From assembly GCA_029449235.1 (NCBI GenBank), contig JANATG010000017.1, positions 326,001 to 390,000 on the forward strand: a DNA stretch of 64,000 bases, written 5' to 3'. The DNA is from Linnemannia schmuckeri. Lineage: Eukaryota > Mortierellomycota > Mortierellomycetes > Mortierellales > Mortierellaceae. Under the pieces are notes generated by a model. That model was not told where the DNA came from. It searched no databases and saw only the letters and a program-made list of their open reading frames with translations. Both the position numbers and the translations under genes were made by a program. Within the stretch, counting starts at the first letter, position 1, and each line of letters starts with the position of its first letter. Positions 8,093-19,900 of this stretch are shown here, in pieces.

Positions 8093-10916
8093 TCCCCTTC
8101 CCTGTCCACCCCCTGCTCAAAAATTTCCACCCAAAATGTGGGTCCAATTTTTTTTAATTCAATCACTATTCAATCAATTATTAAGGTTGGTGTACGGAGT
8201 GATAAGAGGAATAACAGTTGGCGGTGGTTTTGAAACAGAGAGGGATATTGCATGATGAACAAACGACATTGGTTCGAATACGTCTATGAGGAATGCCTTG
8301 GATTTTGTCCTGGACAGTGCACCAGACACAGGCCAGACGGTTGTCGACATAGGAGGGCAGATGGGGCCAGAAGAGAAGCGTGCTGGGTCGAGGGAGTGGT
8401 GGTGCTTGGTCATGTATGAGTCTGGACGGTTAGACTTGGCAGTCTCCTCCTCCTTCTCTGGCTGTTGAGTGGAGTCCAACCTTGTACGCTTGGCTCCTGC
8501 TCTTGTGATGGTGATTTCGAGATTCACTTCCTCAGCTTGGGCTAACTCTTGGAGCTGTTGAATCAAACAAAGACGGAACTCGCGATGTGATTCTCTTGGG
8601 TTCTTGCGGTACAGATGAATGGATCGCATAATATAGGCGTTGATAACTGCAGTGTCCAATAGCCACAGGAATAAGGGAAACCAATTTCTAAGAGTGCGCA
8701 TCTGGGCGGTGTAATACTGTCGAAGTTGATCCGCGATATCGACGCCTCCCATATGGTGGTTGTAATCATTGACTAGGCGAGGGATGTTGAGCACCTTGCG
8801 ATGGGAATCACCAAACACTCTGCGAACTTTGGTGGCGTTGGTACTTGTTGTCCGAGGCTTTCGTCTCTCCTTCTCGATAAACCAGTCGTCGTTATGGAGA
8901 GAGTGGATTGTTGACATCATGGTGACAGGTCCGTTATCCATCCACAAAAGCACGAGAACATCCTTGACAACAACTGCTCCCTTCTCATCCCAATCCAAAC
9001 GTGCATCCTTGAAGCCCTTGAGTTTCTTGGGAAAGTCGGGTGTATGTGTTCGACAAGTGCCACATGCACCAATCTGCCTATTGCGCAGGTTTTTGAAGAG
9101 GGGAACGGTAGAAAAATAATTATCCATGTAAACATTGAAAACGAGACGCTGGAAGGGGAGCTGCTCCACAAGAAACAAGACCTTTCTTCCTGTCATGGAA
9201 ATGCGTTCGTCCTTGTCAGTAGTCTTGTCAGTCAGTTCACTAGGCTCAGACACACGGGACTCGGGAAGAAACGCAAAGGTGTATCCAGAATCACAGAGGG
9301 CGAAGATTTTGTACCCAACTGGTGTGGGCTTGTCTTTGAGGCGATAGGTGTGTTGGCTGCGACCACAGAATCGAACAATCATCTCGTCAAACGAGACAGA
9401 TGTTTTTGGGACATAGTATCTCTGGGAAGCAGTCTGGACATGGCTCATCAAGGGTTGGACTCTATCGTAGTAGTTGACATTAGGAACGGTGTGATTTGAA
9501 ATGTGCAGGTACCGCTTGATCTGCTCGGATCGGACAAGGGTCATCAAAGAGCAGATCCTGTGGACCGGGAAACGGTTGTCCTTGGATCAGTAATCCTTCA
9601 GCTGAGCGGATGGGAATAGGCCACGATACAACAAAAGGGCGATGAATCTCAAAAGCTCTGGTCTTGTAAGAGGGAACCATATTCGTTGATCATCATTGAA
9701 GGCTCCTTGGACTGTGCGTAATTGTTGGTGTTATTGACGATGATATCGAGAATATTGTCGGGGAAAAATAGTCGAAAAAAGGACAAGGATGAAGGGTTGA
9801 TGGTGACTTGGTCGGGAATGCTGTGAACAAAAGCATCATGATGGTAACGCGAGTTTGAATCTAGTGCCACTCCTGTTGGTTGAGGTTTTGAATGCTGGTT
9901 GATCGGCTCGTAAGGTGGTGGTACAGGGAGTGTTGAACTACATCAAAGAAAACAGATACGAACTGGTCAATCAACACGAGTAGCAAGCGCGTTCCGAAAG
10001 AAGACCAAGCGGGAGAGACTGATGTTAACAGCAATGCAACTCAAGAGTGGTTCAAAAAAAAAAAAAAAAAAAAGAAAGAAATGGACGTACCTTGCTACGC
10101 CCAGGCTTGCTCCGTCTTCTCCTTGAGGTCCTGGTTGTCCAGTTTGGCCTTGACTGCTGCTTCCAGTACTCTTTCCACCACGGCCACCACGGCCACCACG
10201 GCCTCCTTGCTTGCCAGTACCTCCTTGACCACCTCTTCCTCCTCGACTTCCACGTTTACCATTACCTCCATCACCTCCTGGACCACCATCTCCACCCTGC
10301 TCATCGCCATTTCCTCCCTGACCTCCATCTCCTCCAGCACCTCCTTCAATCACTCCTTCCCCACCTTCGCCACCAGGTCCACCCTCTCCTTCTTGAACAG
10401 TGCCCTCACCACCAGGTCCTCCATCTCCTCCAGCTGCCCCTATGTTTTCATTCAGAACATCGACCTCTTGATTGTCCTGTTCCTGCTCTGTTTCGCTTGA
10501 ATCGGGACGATGCAGAAGAACCTGTGTGAAACCTCCTTCCTCCAACATGTCCAGGTCGTTCAGGAACGCGCTGTGGGTCATAAGACGAAGACTCTCCATA
10601 TGCTTCTGCACTTCGTCAAGGGTACTTCAATCGGGAAAGAGGATGTCTTGGTGTTGCATGGAGAAAAATAAGGTTTAAAAGTGATAATGGGCAGATTGAG
10701 TATGTTAATCGAGGGTTGATGCTAATGTGGATGTCGACTTTTCCACCATCTGAGTCGCTTTTCGTGTAGTGGGAGACACAACGGACAACTGGTAGAATAT
10801 GACTGGGGGGGTCTGACATAATAGTATTTTTCAATATCGCAGCGGAAAGAAAAAAGACAGGTGATTTCGACCAAAATTGCACCCAAAATTTGGGTGCAAA
10901 ACAGGGAAGGGGATAG
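8090..10916 (-). mobile_element. piggyBac-like element, probable limits
   Basis: A 16-bp inverted repeat (CTATCCCCTTCCCTGT at 8090-8105, complement at 10901-10916), followed on both sides by further weak similarity (ACCCAAA...TGGGT), brackets the piggyBac gene. The CCC(C)TT...CCTG start resembles piggyBac termini. The TTAA duplication typical of the superfamily is not present, so the limits are tentative. The right repeat also overlaps sequence that resembles the U5 part of the Gypsy-3 LTR. Confidence 0.5.
8181..10659 (-). pseudogene. piggyBac transposase with Gly-rich N-terminus, decayed
   Basis: The model has exon 1 10659-10091, intron 10090-9938 (GTACGT...TAG, with a long T tract) and exon 2 9937-8181. 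Exon 1 encodes a short acidic lead and ~100 residues of GGxGG repeats resembling collagen. Exon 2 has the piggyBac nuclease: SFDEMIVRFCGRS, VYMDNYFSTVPLF and NHHMGGVDIADQLRQYY hold the three Asp. A C-terminal Cys-rich zinc domain (CVWC...CSSC) lies in another frame after a shift near 8380. Damage: TGA at 10629-10627, a shift near 9665, TGA in place of Trp at 9589-9587, and the shift near 8380. The longest clean piece is 8174-9547. It would cut and paste at TTAA if intact. Confidence 0.85.
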
Positions 10917-10935
10917 AGAAATAAAGAGCCATTTA
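10838..10935 (-). repeat. LTR fragment related to the Gypsy-3 LTR
   Basis: On the minus strand the segment reads an AATAAAGA signal, then GGGTGCAATT(T/C)TGG, then CACCTGTCTTTTTTCTTTC and TGCGATA. The same order and spacing occurs at the 3' end of the Gypsy-3 copy at 33640-33730. It is probably the R-U5 part of a related LTR. Confidence 0.55.
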
Positions 10936-10940
10936 TTAAA

Positions 10941-11524
10941 CATGTTTCTGAGTTGATGCACCAAAGCCTTGAGGAGGCAATTGCAGCCTGTAGGTGCCCT
11001 AAGCTGCATGGCTTTGACTTTTTGTTCATCAGCTCGCCAATCATGCGCCCATTGTTGCGGAGTTCTTCCTCTGCATCCTCGAAGTCTCTCTCCCTCTGCT
11101 CCTTCCGCCGGTGCCTTACCTTCTCCTCCCTCCTGGCCCTCTCGTATTCGAGTTAGGTGTAAACCTGTGTGTTAAGCACTGCTACTTGGTTTCTAAGTGA
11201 GTCTTGCTCGAAAATGCCGGTGTCATTGTTGTTGTGGATGTTGTCATTGTTGATGTTATTGTTGGTATCATCGTTGGCATTGTCGTTGGGACCATCGTTG
11301 GGGTTGTCTGTCCGGTCCTCAATGATATCGGCCGACACAGACGGGCGAAGAAAGCGGCTGAGCCATAGGTCGTGAAACACACGCTCAGCAAGAAAAAAGG
11401 TGCTTGCACGGAAGGGGCTTGCGCTTGGTGAAGTCGAGGCATGAACACGAGAGGAGCTGACCAGATCTGGCGACGACAACAAGAATAAAATACGCTCTGG
11501 AGTGTCGGGGTCAAATGACTGCAT
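10941..11524 (-). pseudogene. Unknown ORF with coiled coil, one stop inside
   Basis: The frame starts at MQSFDPDTPERILFLLS, passes through an Asn/Asp-rich stretch, is stopped by TAA at 11155-11153 and continues in the same frame with a strongly charged predicted helix (RARREEKVRHRRKEQRERDF). CAA to TAA would explain the stop. It lies directly downstream of the MULE-like pseudogene on the same strand, so it may be its second ORF or C-terminus. I recognise no domain. Confidence 0.4.
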
Positions 11525-11549
11525 GGAGATCTACACAGGGGGGGCAAAT

Positions 11550-12811
11550 TAAATAAAACCCATTGTGAGTGACATTTGGCTGAAGAAGGCGAGCTTGGAA
11601 CGGTACTTAAGCGCTCCATGAGTGAAGTCATACCCGTAAGCGTCAATCATCGCAGATTTGGTCTCTGTTGTAATCGATCTTGCGTTGTGCCTCGTCGAAC
11701 GAAACCTTGTCTGCCTTCTGCTTCCTCTCTTTGTCCCCCTTCCTCCAGGGTATGAGCTGGAAGCCTCTCTTGGTCTTGAGGTATGCGAATCAAAACTCTG
11801 TCTACTCGGTCTTGCAGTATATAAACAAGCCGATCGATACGGAGATTCCGTTCGCCACCAAGATGATCGCCCTTCAAATGAGCATGAAGAAAAAAATACA
11901 AGAACAAAGATAAAACAGATGTATGAGTAGAGTAATGGCAAAGTGATGATCGACATGGAAAGTAATCGTGGCGCACCTTACCTCTCTGTGAAAAAACGCC
12001 CATTTCTCCAGCCTTCCCTCCTTGTTGAACCAGTTCTTCTGGATGTAATTGATCACCGACGATGCGGCCGAATAAAGCTCTTTAAACTTGGTCCAGAGTG
12101 TCTGCTGTAGCTTGGGTGACCTGGCTCTGCGAACCTCATTCAAAAGGGGCCGTATTTGCTTCTTCCGTTCCTTCTGTGTGAATGAATACAACATGGGTAC
12201 TATGTTAGATCACCCAGAGTATTGCCCGAGGATGCTACATGATATTAGGTCAAAAAGAGACAAATAAACACCTACCGAGAACTTAACGAACTGTTTCTCC
12301 CATAGCTGACCGACATGAAACTCGCAGTAGTGGATTCTTATCTCAGGAAAAAACGGTCCCGATGGCGTGGGACTCGGCCTCGGCACAGTCCATCATGAAT
12401 GCATCCGTTTTCAGGCCACATTCGTTCTTCAGCCAGTCAAACCACCGAATACTAGGATATCTAATCATTGCAAGGTATAGAAAAAACGCATTCAGTCAAA
12501 AAAGAACGATGCGCCGCACAGGGCATGATGCAGATATAATTGTATATATACCGAGATTCGGACTTGCACGCCATAAATGCGACAGGGATGCCTTGATGGA
12601 CGTCCTTGTCTTTGACGAGAAGCGTGAACAAGTACACTGAGTTGCGAATCTTGCTGCGCTCTTCGATCGGCGCGATGTCTTTTGCTGTCTTGTGAGTTGA
12701 GTCCATGCAGTGAATATTGGTGTTCTCGGATATGACCTGAAATAATGGAGGAAAAGGCCTGATAAGTAATCTTGTATGATCGAGGAGGAGTTAGTGTATA
12801 CTGTCAGCATG
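11550..12811 (-). pseudogene. MULE-like transposase remnant, multi-exon
   Basis: From right to left it reads in pieces separated by GT-AG introns. 12738-12551 contains HCMDSTHKT and GIPVAFMACKSES (first catalytic Asp). 12459-12275 has DWLKNECGLKTDAFMMDCAE and FHVGQLWEKQF, with a one-base excess in a T tract breaking the frame near 12355. 12178-11985 has LWTKFKELYSAASSVINYIQ. 11925-11650 is further degraded. The order Asp, DCAE, H-x-GQLW fits Mutator-like transposases. The 5' part is missing: the Tc1 element at 12814 cuts it, and no continuation is found on its other side. Confidence 0.65.
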
Positions 12812-12813
12812 TA

Positions 12814-14085
12814 CAGTCCCCTCTAACAATGTATCATTGTAAGGAATAGAATAACAATGAATAGGGTCATAAGACCAATTCAAACGAACTATTTTTTCGA
12901 AAATTCTAGCACCATCACCTCCTCCGAACGTTCCGATAAAAAGAAAAAGGAGCCTCTCCAATGCTACCATTCCACCACCACCATCCCACTTCACCCCCAA
13001 TATACAATGCCCAAGCACCATTCTCTTGAGCTCAAGGGTCGCATCATCGGGGCCTATGAAGCCGGTGCGACTCCTTCCACTATTGCCAAAACCCACAATC
13101 TCCACATTGCCACAGTCCTATCCATTATTAAAAAATGGGAGCAAGAAGGCACCGTTGTTCCCAAAAAACCAACTGGAAGACCACCCATTCTTAAAGAGAA
13201 GGATGTCGAGCAGCTCCTTAACAGGGTGAACGATAACAACCGCGTCAGCCTTAAGGAGATAGTCAGAATGTCGCCCAAGCCAGTCTCAAAATGCACTGTG
13301 CGCAAGATTCTCCACAAAAAGGGGATATTTTGTCGCGTTGCCGTCAAGAAACCTCGTCTGGAGCCAAGGCATGTAGCCGCTCGTTTAACCTTTGCCCATG
13401 ATAAAGCCAATTGGACATGGATTGACTCGGAGAGGATCATCTGGACTGACGAGTGTTGCTTTGAAATAGGCAAAGACTTCAGAAAAGTCCTTCTCTGGCG
13501 CACCAAGGACGAGAAGTATCTGCTCAAGAATATTAGCCCACTTCTCCGGAGCGGTCGATCAACTGTCAAGGTATGGGGAGCAATTGCTGGAGGAAAGAAA
13601 TCAAGACTGGTCATTCTCGATAACGACAACAACAAAGCACAAGGATTTGTCGATACTGTCTACGAGGATGAGCTGAGGTGGTTCGCGGCTCAAGTAAAGA
13701 ACCCCCTTCTTATGGAGGATAACGCGCCCATTCATACAGGCAAAATCGCGGCAACCTGGCGGTTAAAGAATGGAGTTCCAAAGATGTTGTGGCCATCCAA
13801 TTCTCCTGATCTCAACCCCATTGAAAATATCTGGTCAATTCTCAAGAGACGCCTTAACAATCGTCCAAGGAGGCCGACCAGCAAGGAGGAAATGATCGCT
13901 GCCATCCTGGAGGAGTGGGAAAAGATCCCCTCACGAGTCATTGCACATCTCATATTATCAATGAATAAAAGAGTAGCTGAGGTGCTGAAAGCAAAAGGAG
14001 GCTCCACCAGCTACTAAACCAGCTTCTTGACCCGAATGAACCCGAATGAACCCGAATGAATTGGATTTTGTATTTTAAATCCTTA
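12814..14085 (+). mobile_element. Tc1/mariner element, copy 2, mosaic and 3'-truncated
   Basis: The left 29-bp inverted repeat (12814-12842) is perfect and preceded by TA (12812-12813). The first ~925 bp look identical to copy 1, but from about 13738 onward the two differ at roughly one base in eight. After TTTGTATTTTAAAT (~14083) the sequence departs from copy 1 and the right inverted repeat is absent. Without it the copy cannot move. Confidence 0.92.
13007..14017 (+). CDS. Tc1-family DD34E transposase, intact ORF
   Basis: 336 residues from the same Met as copy 1 (MPKHHSLELKGR). Residues up to the second catalytic block (EDNAPIHT) are identical to copy 1. The C-terminal third carries about 20 replacements (for example SNSPDLNPIENIW instead of PNSPDLNPIENIW, and IPSRVIAHLILSMNKR instead of IPPQVITDRIASMNKR). 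All catalytic residues remain. The protein could act in trans on copy 1, although its own element lacks one end. Confidence 0.93.
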   Translation: MPKHHSLELKGRIIGAYEAGATPSTIAKTHNLHIATVLSIIKKWEQEGTVVPKKPTGRPPILKEKDVEQLLNRVNDNNRVSLKEIVRMSPKPVSKCTVRKILHKKGIFCRVAVKKPRLEPRHVAARLTFAHDKANWTWIDSERIIWTDECCFEIGKDFRKVLLWRTKDEKYLLKNISPLLRSGRSTVKVWGAIAGGKKSRLVILDNDNNKAQGFVDTVYEDELRWFAAQVKNPLLMEDNAPIHTGKIAATWRLKNGVPKMLWPSNSPDLNPIENIWSILKRRLNNRPRRPTSKEEMIAAILEEWEKIPSRVIAHLILSMNKRVAEVLKAKGGSTSY

Positions 14086-14204
14086 GTACCATACTTCGTG
14101 GCCCTGGCACCTACACTCTTTTTTTCGATTTGTCGCATTTTCATTATGGCAAATGCGGTATTTCACTGAATTAAAATATATGCTCGGGAGTATTCAATAG
14201 ATTT

Positions 14205-15712
14205 TTAATTTTGCATGGAATTACGGACAACAAATCGTGCGACTGCTCGAGCCTTTGGATTGTCGCTTGTAAGCCAATTCTCCACCTTGGTCGCCAAGCT
14301 CTCTGTTTCGAATGTGGCCTTGAACAAGCTGTAATTGTCGGAATCGATAGAGGAACTCCATTCTCGGCTTCGTGGCGTAAACAGAGTTTCCCTCATGGCC
14401 AGCTTCTCCCGTAACGCCTTCCTTATCTCCTCCGCCAGACCCTGTGCATCCTTTTGGTTCTTTTCAAAGTTAAAGTTGATCCTTTCTCCATCCAAGGCTG
14501 ATGCAATAAAACGAAGAAAATGGCGCTTCGTTTGTTGTTTGGCTGTCTCTGCAACTGGTGGATATATGGGTTGTCGCTCCTGCATACCTGCCGATCTCTC
14601 CTCCAGACTGTCAGCCATCGCCTTCGGAAGAACCCTTGTGGTGCGAAAACACTACCGTAACGTTGAAGCCCTCACTTGCGACCATGCATATGGGATCAAA
14701 CTCCATGCCTCGCCGTTGGTGACCTTCTCTCCATGGGCATACTTCTTTACAATCGCCTGGTTGGTGAGCATCTCGACGTATTGTCGCTTGAAAACGCTAA
14801 TAACACCAGCATCCAGTGGTTGGGTGACAGATGTCGAGTTTGCTGGGAGGCGTTCAAGGCGAAGGTGTATCCATTTTTGCCTTGTCAACGGGTCTATATT
14901 GCCGATGCCGCTGTGTGCTTTACAGAAGTCGAAGAGAAGAAGACTTGGTGCAGAGAGACCTGTGTCGAGATAGTGAAGCCACCCCTCAAAGAGCTGCTGG
15001 GTCATGTATCCGTTCGCGTGCCTTATCGAGGTAATGGGGACTTCCTTACATTGCTCAATGCCTCGAGCAAGGTGCTCGCCTAAAGTATCAAAATAGAGCA
15101 AAACATAGGAATGAAATTGTAGATCTTGTTTATGTGGTGCAGCGAGTTTATATATATACTCACCAATAACTAGCGGCCTCAACGCCGGTATATTTACTTC
15201 TCGTGCAAGTGACGAGCCAGTGGCACTGATACAAAAGAGAACTGATACCCGAGAGCCAGTTCCCCTTGTAGCCTTGGCACCCCTTTTAAGCTCTGGGATG
15301 CTATAAGAACGGGCGGGCAACTCCAGCAGATACATCCCTGTCTCGTCGCAATTGTAGATATCGTCAGAGTCGTATTCGGAGCAAATCTTGCGGATCTCGG
15401 CCATCTGTCACGAGACAAGATCGAGCTAAGGCTTGTTCTTGTGACTTCACCCACCTAACAAGTATAAAAGAACTCTTACATAGTAAATTGATAGTTCTTT
15501 ACTTGGTATCGCCAAATATATATCTACCCCTTTTCTCATACTCAGTTTCCCTAGTCATTGATCGAGGTTCTTTCTATTGTCCTTTTCTGCTTCTTGATCT
15601 GCTTTCTTGACACCATCCTCGGTTCGATTGCTTGCATGTCGACAGCGCCCGCCTCGCCTTTGAGATTGAAACTTGCGACGTAGTATTCTTCTTTCATCCG
15701 AGAGAGCCATTG
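14205..15712 (-). pseudogene. pogo-like transposase, catalytic and C-terminal part
   Basis: The part left of the Gypsy insertion contains the end of the CENP-B-like DNA-binding region (WLSRMKEEYYVASFNLKGEA, near 15700), then after a probable intron the DDE nuclease at 15404-14655: IYNCDETGMYL (first Asp), LLLFDFCKAHSG (second) and NSTSVTQPLDAGVISVFKRQ (third, Asp as usual for pogo). A TAG at 14654-14652 interrupts the frame, which continues unbroken to 14205 (CAG to TAG would explain it). Reading across the target site (CATTG) joins this part to the right half. The two halves are no longer one gene. Confidence 0.8.
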
Positions 15713-15810
15713 TGCAACGATTGGACCCCCGATTACCTTAATTAGATAAATAGACAACTATTACCAAAATACAAAGACATCTCTTCCTTCCACTCCTTAC
15801 AAAAGTTGCA
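15713..15810 (+). repeat. Gypsy-1 5' LTR (98 bp)
   Basis: Starts TGCAACGATTGG and ends AAAAGTTGCA, so the ends also form a short inverted repeat (TGCAAC/GTTGCA). It is unusually short for an LTR, and no obvious TATA box is visible. Confidence 0.95.
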
Positions 15811-15825
15811 TGGTAGCAAAGGTTC
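15811..15825 (+). other. Gypsy-1 primer binding site
   Basis: TGGTAGCAAAGGTTC follows the LTR directly and would pair with a tRNA 3' end of CCA preceded by A and an acceptor strand starting U72. That is the A1:U72 signature of eukaryotic initiator tRNA-Met. The tRNA identity is inferred. Confidence 0.7.
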
Positions 15826-16001
15826 ACAATTCCACCAACAAGACCCCAGAACACTCAGCACAACCCCCAGAACACCCAGCATAAACCCCAGACTCCTCCA
15901 GCTCCCCAGAAACCTCACCTAGCACCTCCTCCATCCCCTCACCCTGTCTTCCACCCATTAACACGTATTTTATCACTGACTTTTTATCGGAACTCACCAT
16001 C

Positions 16002-16994
16002 ATGACCGACGACAACCTCGCCACCATCATTGAACTTGACACAACCTCCAAACCCGCCAAGTACAACGGCACTCGCGATGGCTTCAAATGCCTCGCCTGG
16101 CTGAAAGAGGTGCAACGCTACTTTACCATGAAGAACGTACCCGACAGAAAACGCACCATCCATGCCGTCAACCTCCTCAACCAAACCTCTCTCCTCTGGT
16201 GGGAATCACTTAACATCGACGACACCTGCGAGTACTCCACCTTTACAACCCTGTTCAAGAAGGCATACATGCCTGATGGATTTCTCGAGCAAGTTCGCGG
16301 CCTTCTTCTCAATGCCAAGCTTACCACCAACCTGGCCGAGTACCTTACCCGCATCCGCCTCTACATGAACATCTTGCTCGCGGAAGATCCCACTGGTCGC
16401 GTGTTTCTCGAAGCCACCGTCAGAGTTGTTTTTCTCCAAGGCTGCCCCGACGATCTGAGACAGCTGCTTCAGACCGATCAGGTATCTAACCCCAACAACA
16501 CCTTTTTTGATATGTGTTCCAAGGCTGAAGGATTTGACACCATCTATGCTTTTGGCCCCAAAGGAGCCACAAAGGGTATGTTTGCCAAGGCTATGAATAG
16601 CATGCGCTCTCACACTCCAACCACCAGCTCAAACCCAGCACCCCCAGCTTTTGACCCAATGGCAATGGAAATCGATAACATCAGCCTCGACCCCACCACC
16701 CGCGCCCTTATGGCCTCGGTCCAGTCCCTTACCATTGCCGTCCACGCCATGACAACCCAATTCAACAATCAACAATCCCAACCACGCCTTGCCCGCCTTA
16801 CCGACGATGAAAAGAAATATCTGCAGGACAACAACGGATGCTTCAAGTGCCGTCGAATCAACGCCGGACACTACTCTTGGGACTGTGGAAAAAACCGCAA
16901 CACCAACCGCTCATCCAGGGCCCAGACCGTCAATAATATTGCTAACGTGGGCAATCTCCCAACAGACCAGTCGGGAAATGCCCCCAGCAACTAG
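16002..16994 (+). CDS. gag: Gypsy-1 gag
   Basis: 330 residues. The middle resembles the retrotransposon gag capsid region (CLAWLKEVQRYFTMKNVP...LLWWESL...FLEQVRGLLLNAKLTTNLAEY), followed by a linker and a zinc knuckle near residue 285 (CFKCRRINAGHYSWDC). The knuckle spacing is CX2CX6HX4C instead of the common CX2CX4HX4C. It forms the virus-like particle and packages element RNA in the cytoplasm. The start Met is in a good context just before MTDDNLATIIELD. Confidence 0.92.
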   Translation: MTDDNLATIIELDTTSKPAKYNGTRDGFKCLAWLKEVQRYFTMKNVPDRKRTIHAVNLLNQTSLLWWESLNIDDTCEYSTFTTLFKKAYMPDGFLEQVRGLLLNAKLTTNLAEYLTRIRLYMNILLAEDPTGRVFLEATVRVVFLQGCPDDLRQLLQTDQVSNPNNTFFDMCSKAEGFDTIYAFGPKGATKGMFAKAMNSMRSHTPTTSSNPAPPAFDPMAMEIDNISLDPTTRALMASVQSLTIAVHAMTTQFNNQQSQPRLARLTDDEKKYLQDNNGCFKCRRINAGHYSWDCGKNRNTNRSSRAQTVNNIANVGNLPTDQSGNAPSN

Positions 16995-19900
16995 GTGCAG
17001 TCCAGGACCCAGTTGCTGAAATCCCCTCTCTTTGCCCCAGTGGTGAAGGGAGTGATCACACCCCAGAGTTAAGTAGAAAAGAAAAAAATGAAATAAAGTT
17101 GCCAGATCGCTCAGTTAATAAGATTAGCAACCAAACTCAGATTACAAACTCAAATCGTGATACTCACTCCCCCCCCACTCTGGCACCTTCACTGGACCAG
17201 ACCTCAACGTTTGACTCGTCCCACCTTGTGTCTAGAACCTCAGATGGACCAGACCTGGACCTGGATACCCCTGTTGTGTCGACCACACCGCCTACAAAGC
17301 GACAGTTGAGAAGACGGAGACAAAAGCAATTGCGTCTCTGTTCATTTTCTATCGCTGAGGCTGAGCGTCAATTGCTCACTTTTAACTGCCTTGTCAGTGG
17401 CTTCCCGGCTCGCGTGCTGATCGATGGCGGTGCTGAAGGTAATGTAATCAGCACATCCTTTCAAAAGAAAAACAACTTGCCTCGAACCGTCATCAACCCC
17501 ATCCCTGTTCTTCTCCCCGACGGCTCATCCTCTATTACCAACCATACGGTCAACATCACCATCGAACGCAAAGGATACACTGACAACCTCAACCCAATCC
17601 TGTACCCACTCAAAAAATACGACCTTATCCTGGGCAAACCATGGCTTACTCACATCAACCCACAAATCAACTGGCGCACCAATGCTCTCCACTTCAACCA
17701 CAACAACACAGCCATCGAGTGGGACTGTACTGGATTCAAATCAAATAATATTCAAACCCGCACCGGTGGCCGCCTCCTTACCCACCTACACTTTCACACC
17801 ATGGCCACCCTCCCCGGCTCCGACGTATTCTTGGCACTGGTCAAATCTTCCAAGGATCTGCAGAAGGACAAGAACAACAAAGACAAGGACGCATCAGCAC
17901 CACCCAAACGCCCAGCTATGACGCCTGAGATCAGAGCCATCGTTGAAGACGAGTTTAAGGATGTGTTCCCCGATACACTTCCGAGCGGCCTTCCACCAGA
18001 CCGAGGCGATGCCATGAAAATTGAGACAGACCCAACAGCCGATCCACCCTTCAAACCAGTCATTCGCCTCTCAATTGCAGAACTCGACGAACTCAGGAAG
18101 CAACTTGACGATCTACTTGCGAAAAAATTCATCAAGCCCAGCACATCACCCTATGGCGCCCCGGTACTCTTTGTTCGGAAAAAGGATGGCACCCTGCGTA
18201 TGTGTGTGGACTACCGCGGTCTGAACAGGATTACCAGGAAGAACAGACACCCTCTACCCAGAATTGACGAACTCATCGATCGTTTTCGTGGCGCCCGCTA
18301 TTTTACCAAACTGGATCTACTCTCGGGATACCACCAGCAGAGGATATATGAACCACACACCCACAAAACAGCATTTCGATGTCGTTACGGCCATTTTGAA
18401 TTTAATGTCGTTCCGTTCGGACTCACCAACGCACCAGCCTCATTCTCTAATATGATGCTACGAGTACTGGATCCGGTTCTGGACAAATGGGTGGTGGTAT
18501 ACCTCGACGACATCCTGATCTATTCCAAAACCAAGGCCGACCATCTGAAACACCTTCGCAGCGTCCTTGAACTTCTACGAAAACATGGACTGTACGTCAA
18601 ACTCAGCAAATGCTCATTCATGCAGGAGCAGACTGAGTTCCTGGGCCATACCATCTCCAAGAACGGGATCTCCACCTCAGCAGGTCTTGTCAAAGCTATT
18701 CGGGAATGGCCTCGCCCCACCAGTATCAAAGATGTTCAACAATTTTTGGGCCTCGCACAGTTCTACCAGACCTACATCGACAAGTTTGCCGACATTGCCC
18801 TACCCCTCTCGGAGCTTCTAGCAGGCGGAGCGACTTTTTCATGGGACAACGACAAGGAACAGGCATTCATCACCCTCAAAGCGGCCATCAGCTCCGCCCC
18901 AGTTCTACGTATATTCGACCCCGACTTGCCAACCACCGTCGAAACGGATGCATCTGGATTTGCAATTGGCGCTGTTCTCTTTCAGACGGACGCGAACGGA
19001 GTATCCCGACCCGTTGCATTCACCTCACGAAAATTACAACCAGCAGAACGGAACTACCCAACCCACGAGCAGGAGCTACTGGCAGTCGTGCACGCCCTCA
19101 GGACATGGCGATACTACCTAGACGGATCCCACTTTATTGTTTACACAGACCATGCAACCCTTCGCCACTTTCCAACACAGCCTAAACTCACCCGCCGCCA
19201 GGCTCGATGGATGGAGCTGCTGCAGGAATACGACTTTGACTTCAAGTACAAGCGCGGAGCAGATAACACAGTCCCCGACGCCCTGTCTCGACGACCCGAC
19301 CATCGCACGGAAGATCCAGTCAGCCCATCCACAGACCCAGTGGAGATTCATTCAATTGATATCCAGCTTGAACCAGGTGTGAGGCAGCGCCTGATAGAGG
19401 ACTACCAGAACAGCCCCAGGCTTAGTCTCGTCTATAAAAGCTGCCTCGAGGGAAGTGTGCCCCCCGGTTATTCTTTTCACAATGGCCTTCTCTACTATGA
19501 CCGCCGCGGCACCGTCGTTCTCGCTATCCCTCAGAAAGCTGACATTTGCCACTCTCTTTTGCATGACTGCCACGATGCCCCCATAGCTGGCCACTTTGGG
19601 TTCAGGAAAACATATGACAAGCTGCGACGAATAGCATACTGGCCCAACATGGCAAAGGAGACCCAACTCTATGTCGACTCGTGCGAGAAGTGTCAACGCA
19701 ACAAGCCAAGTCAGGAGCGACCTGCTGGACTCCTTCAACCTCTACCCATTCCCGTCAGACGCTGGGAGGTGGTGACCATGGACTTTATAACCCATCTGCC
19801 CAAGACACCTCGCAATCATGATGCCATCACCGTCTTTGTCGACAAGTTATCCAAGCATGTCCACTTTGTTCCCAGCACCACCACCGCCACCGCCCCCGAC

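Noticed and set aside
10047..10529. His/Leu-rich or Ser/Thr-rich plus-strand proteins
   Set aside because: They are shadows of the Gly-rich piggyBac exon on the minus strand.
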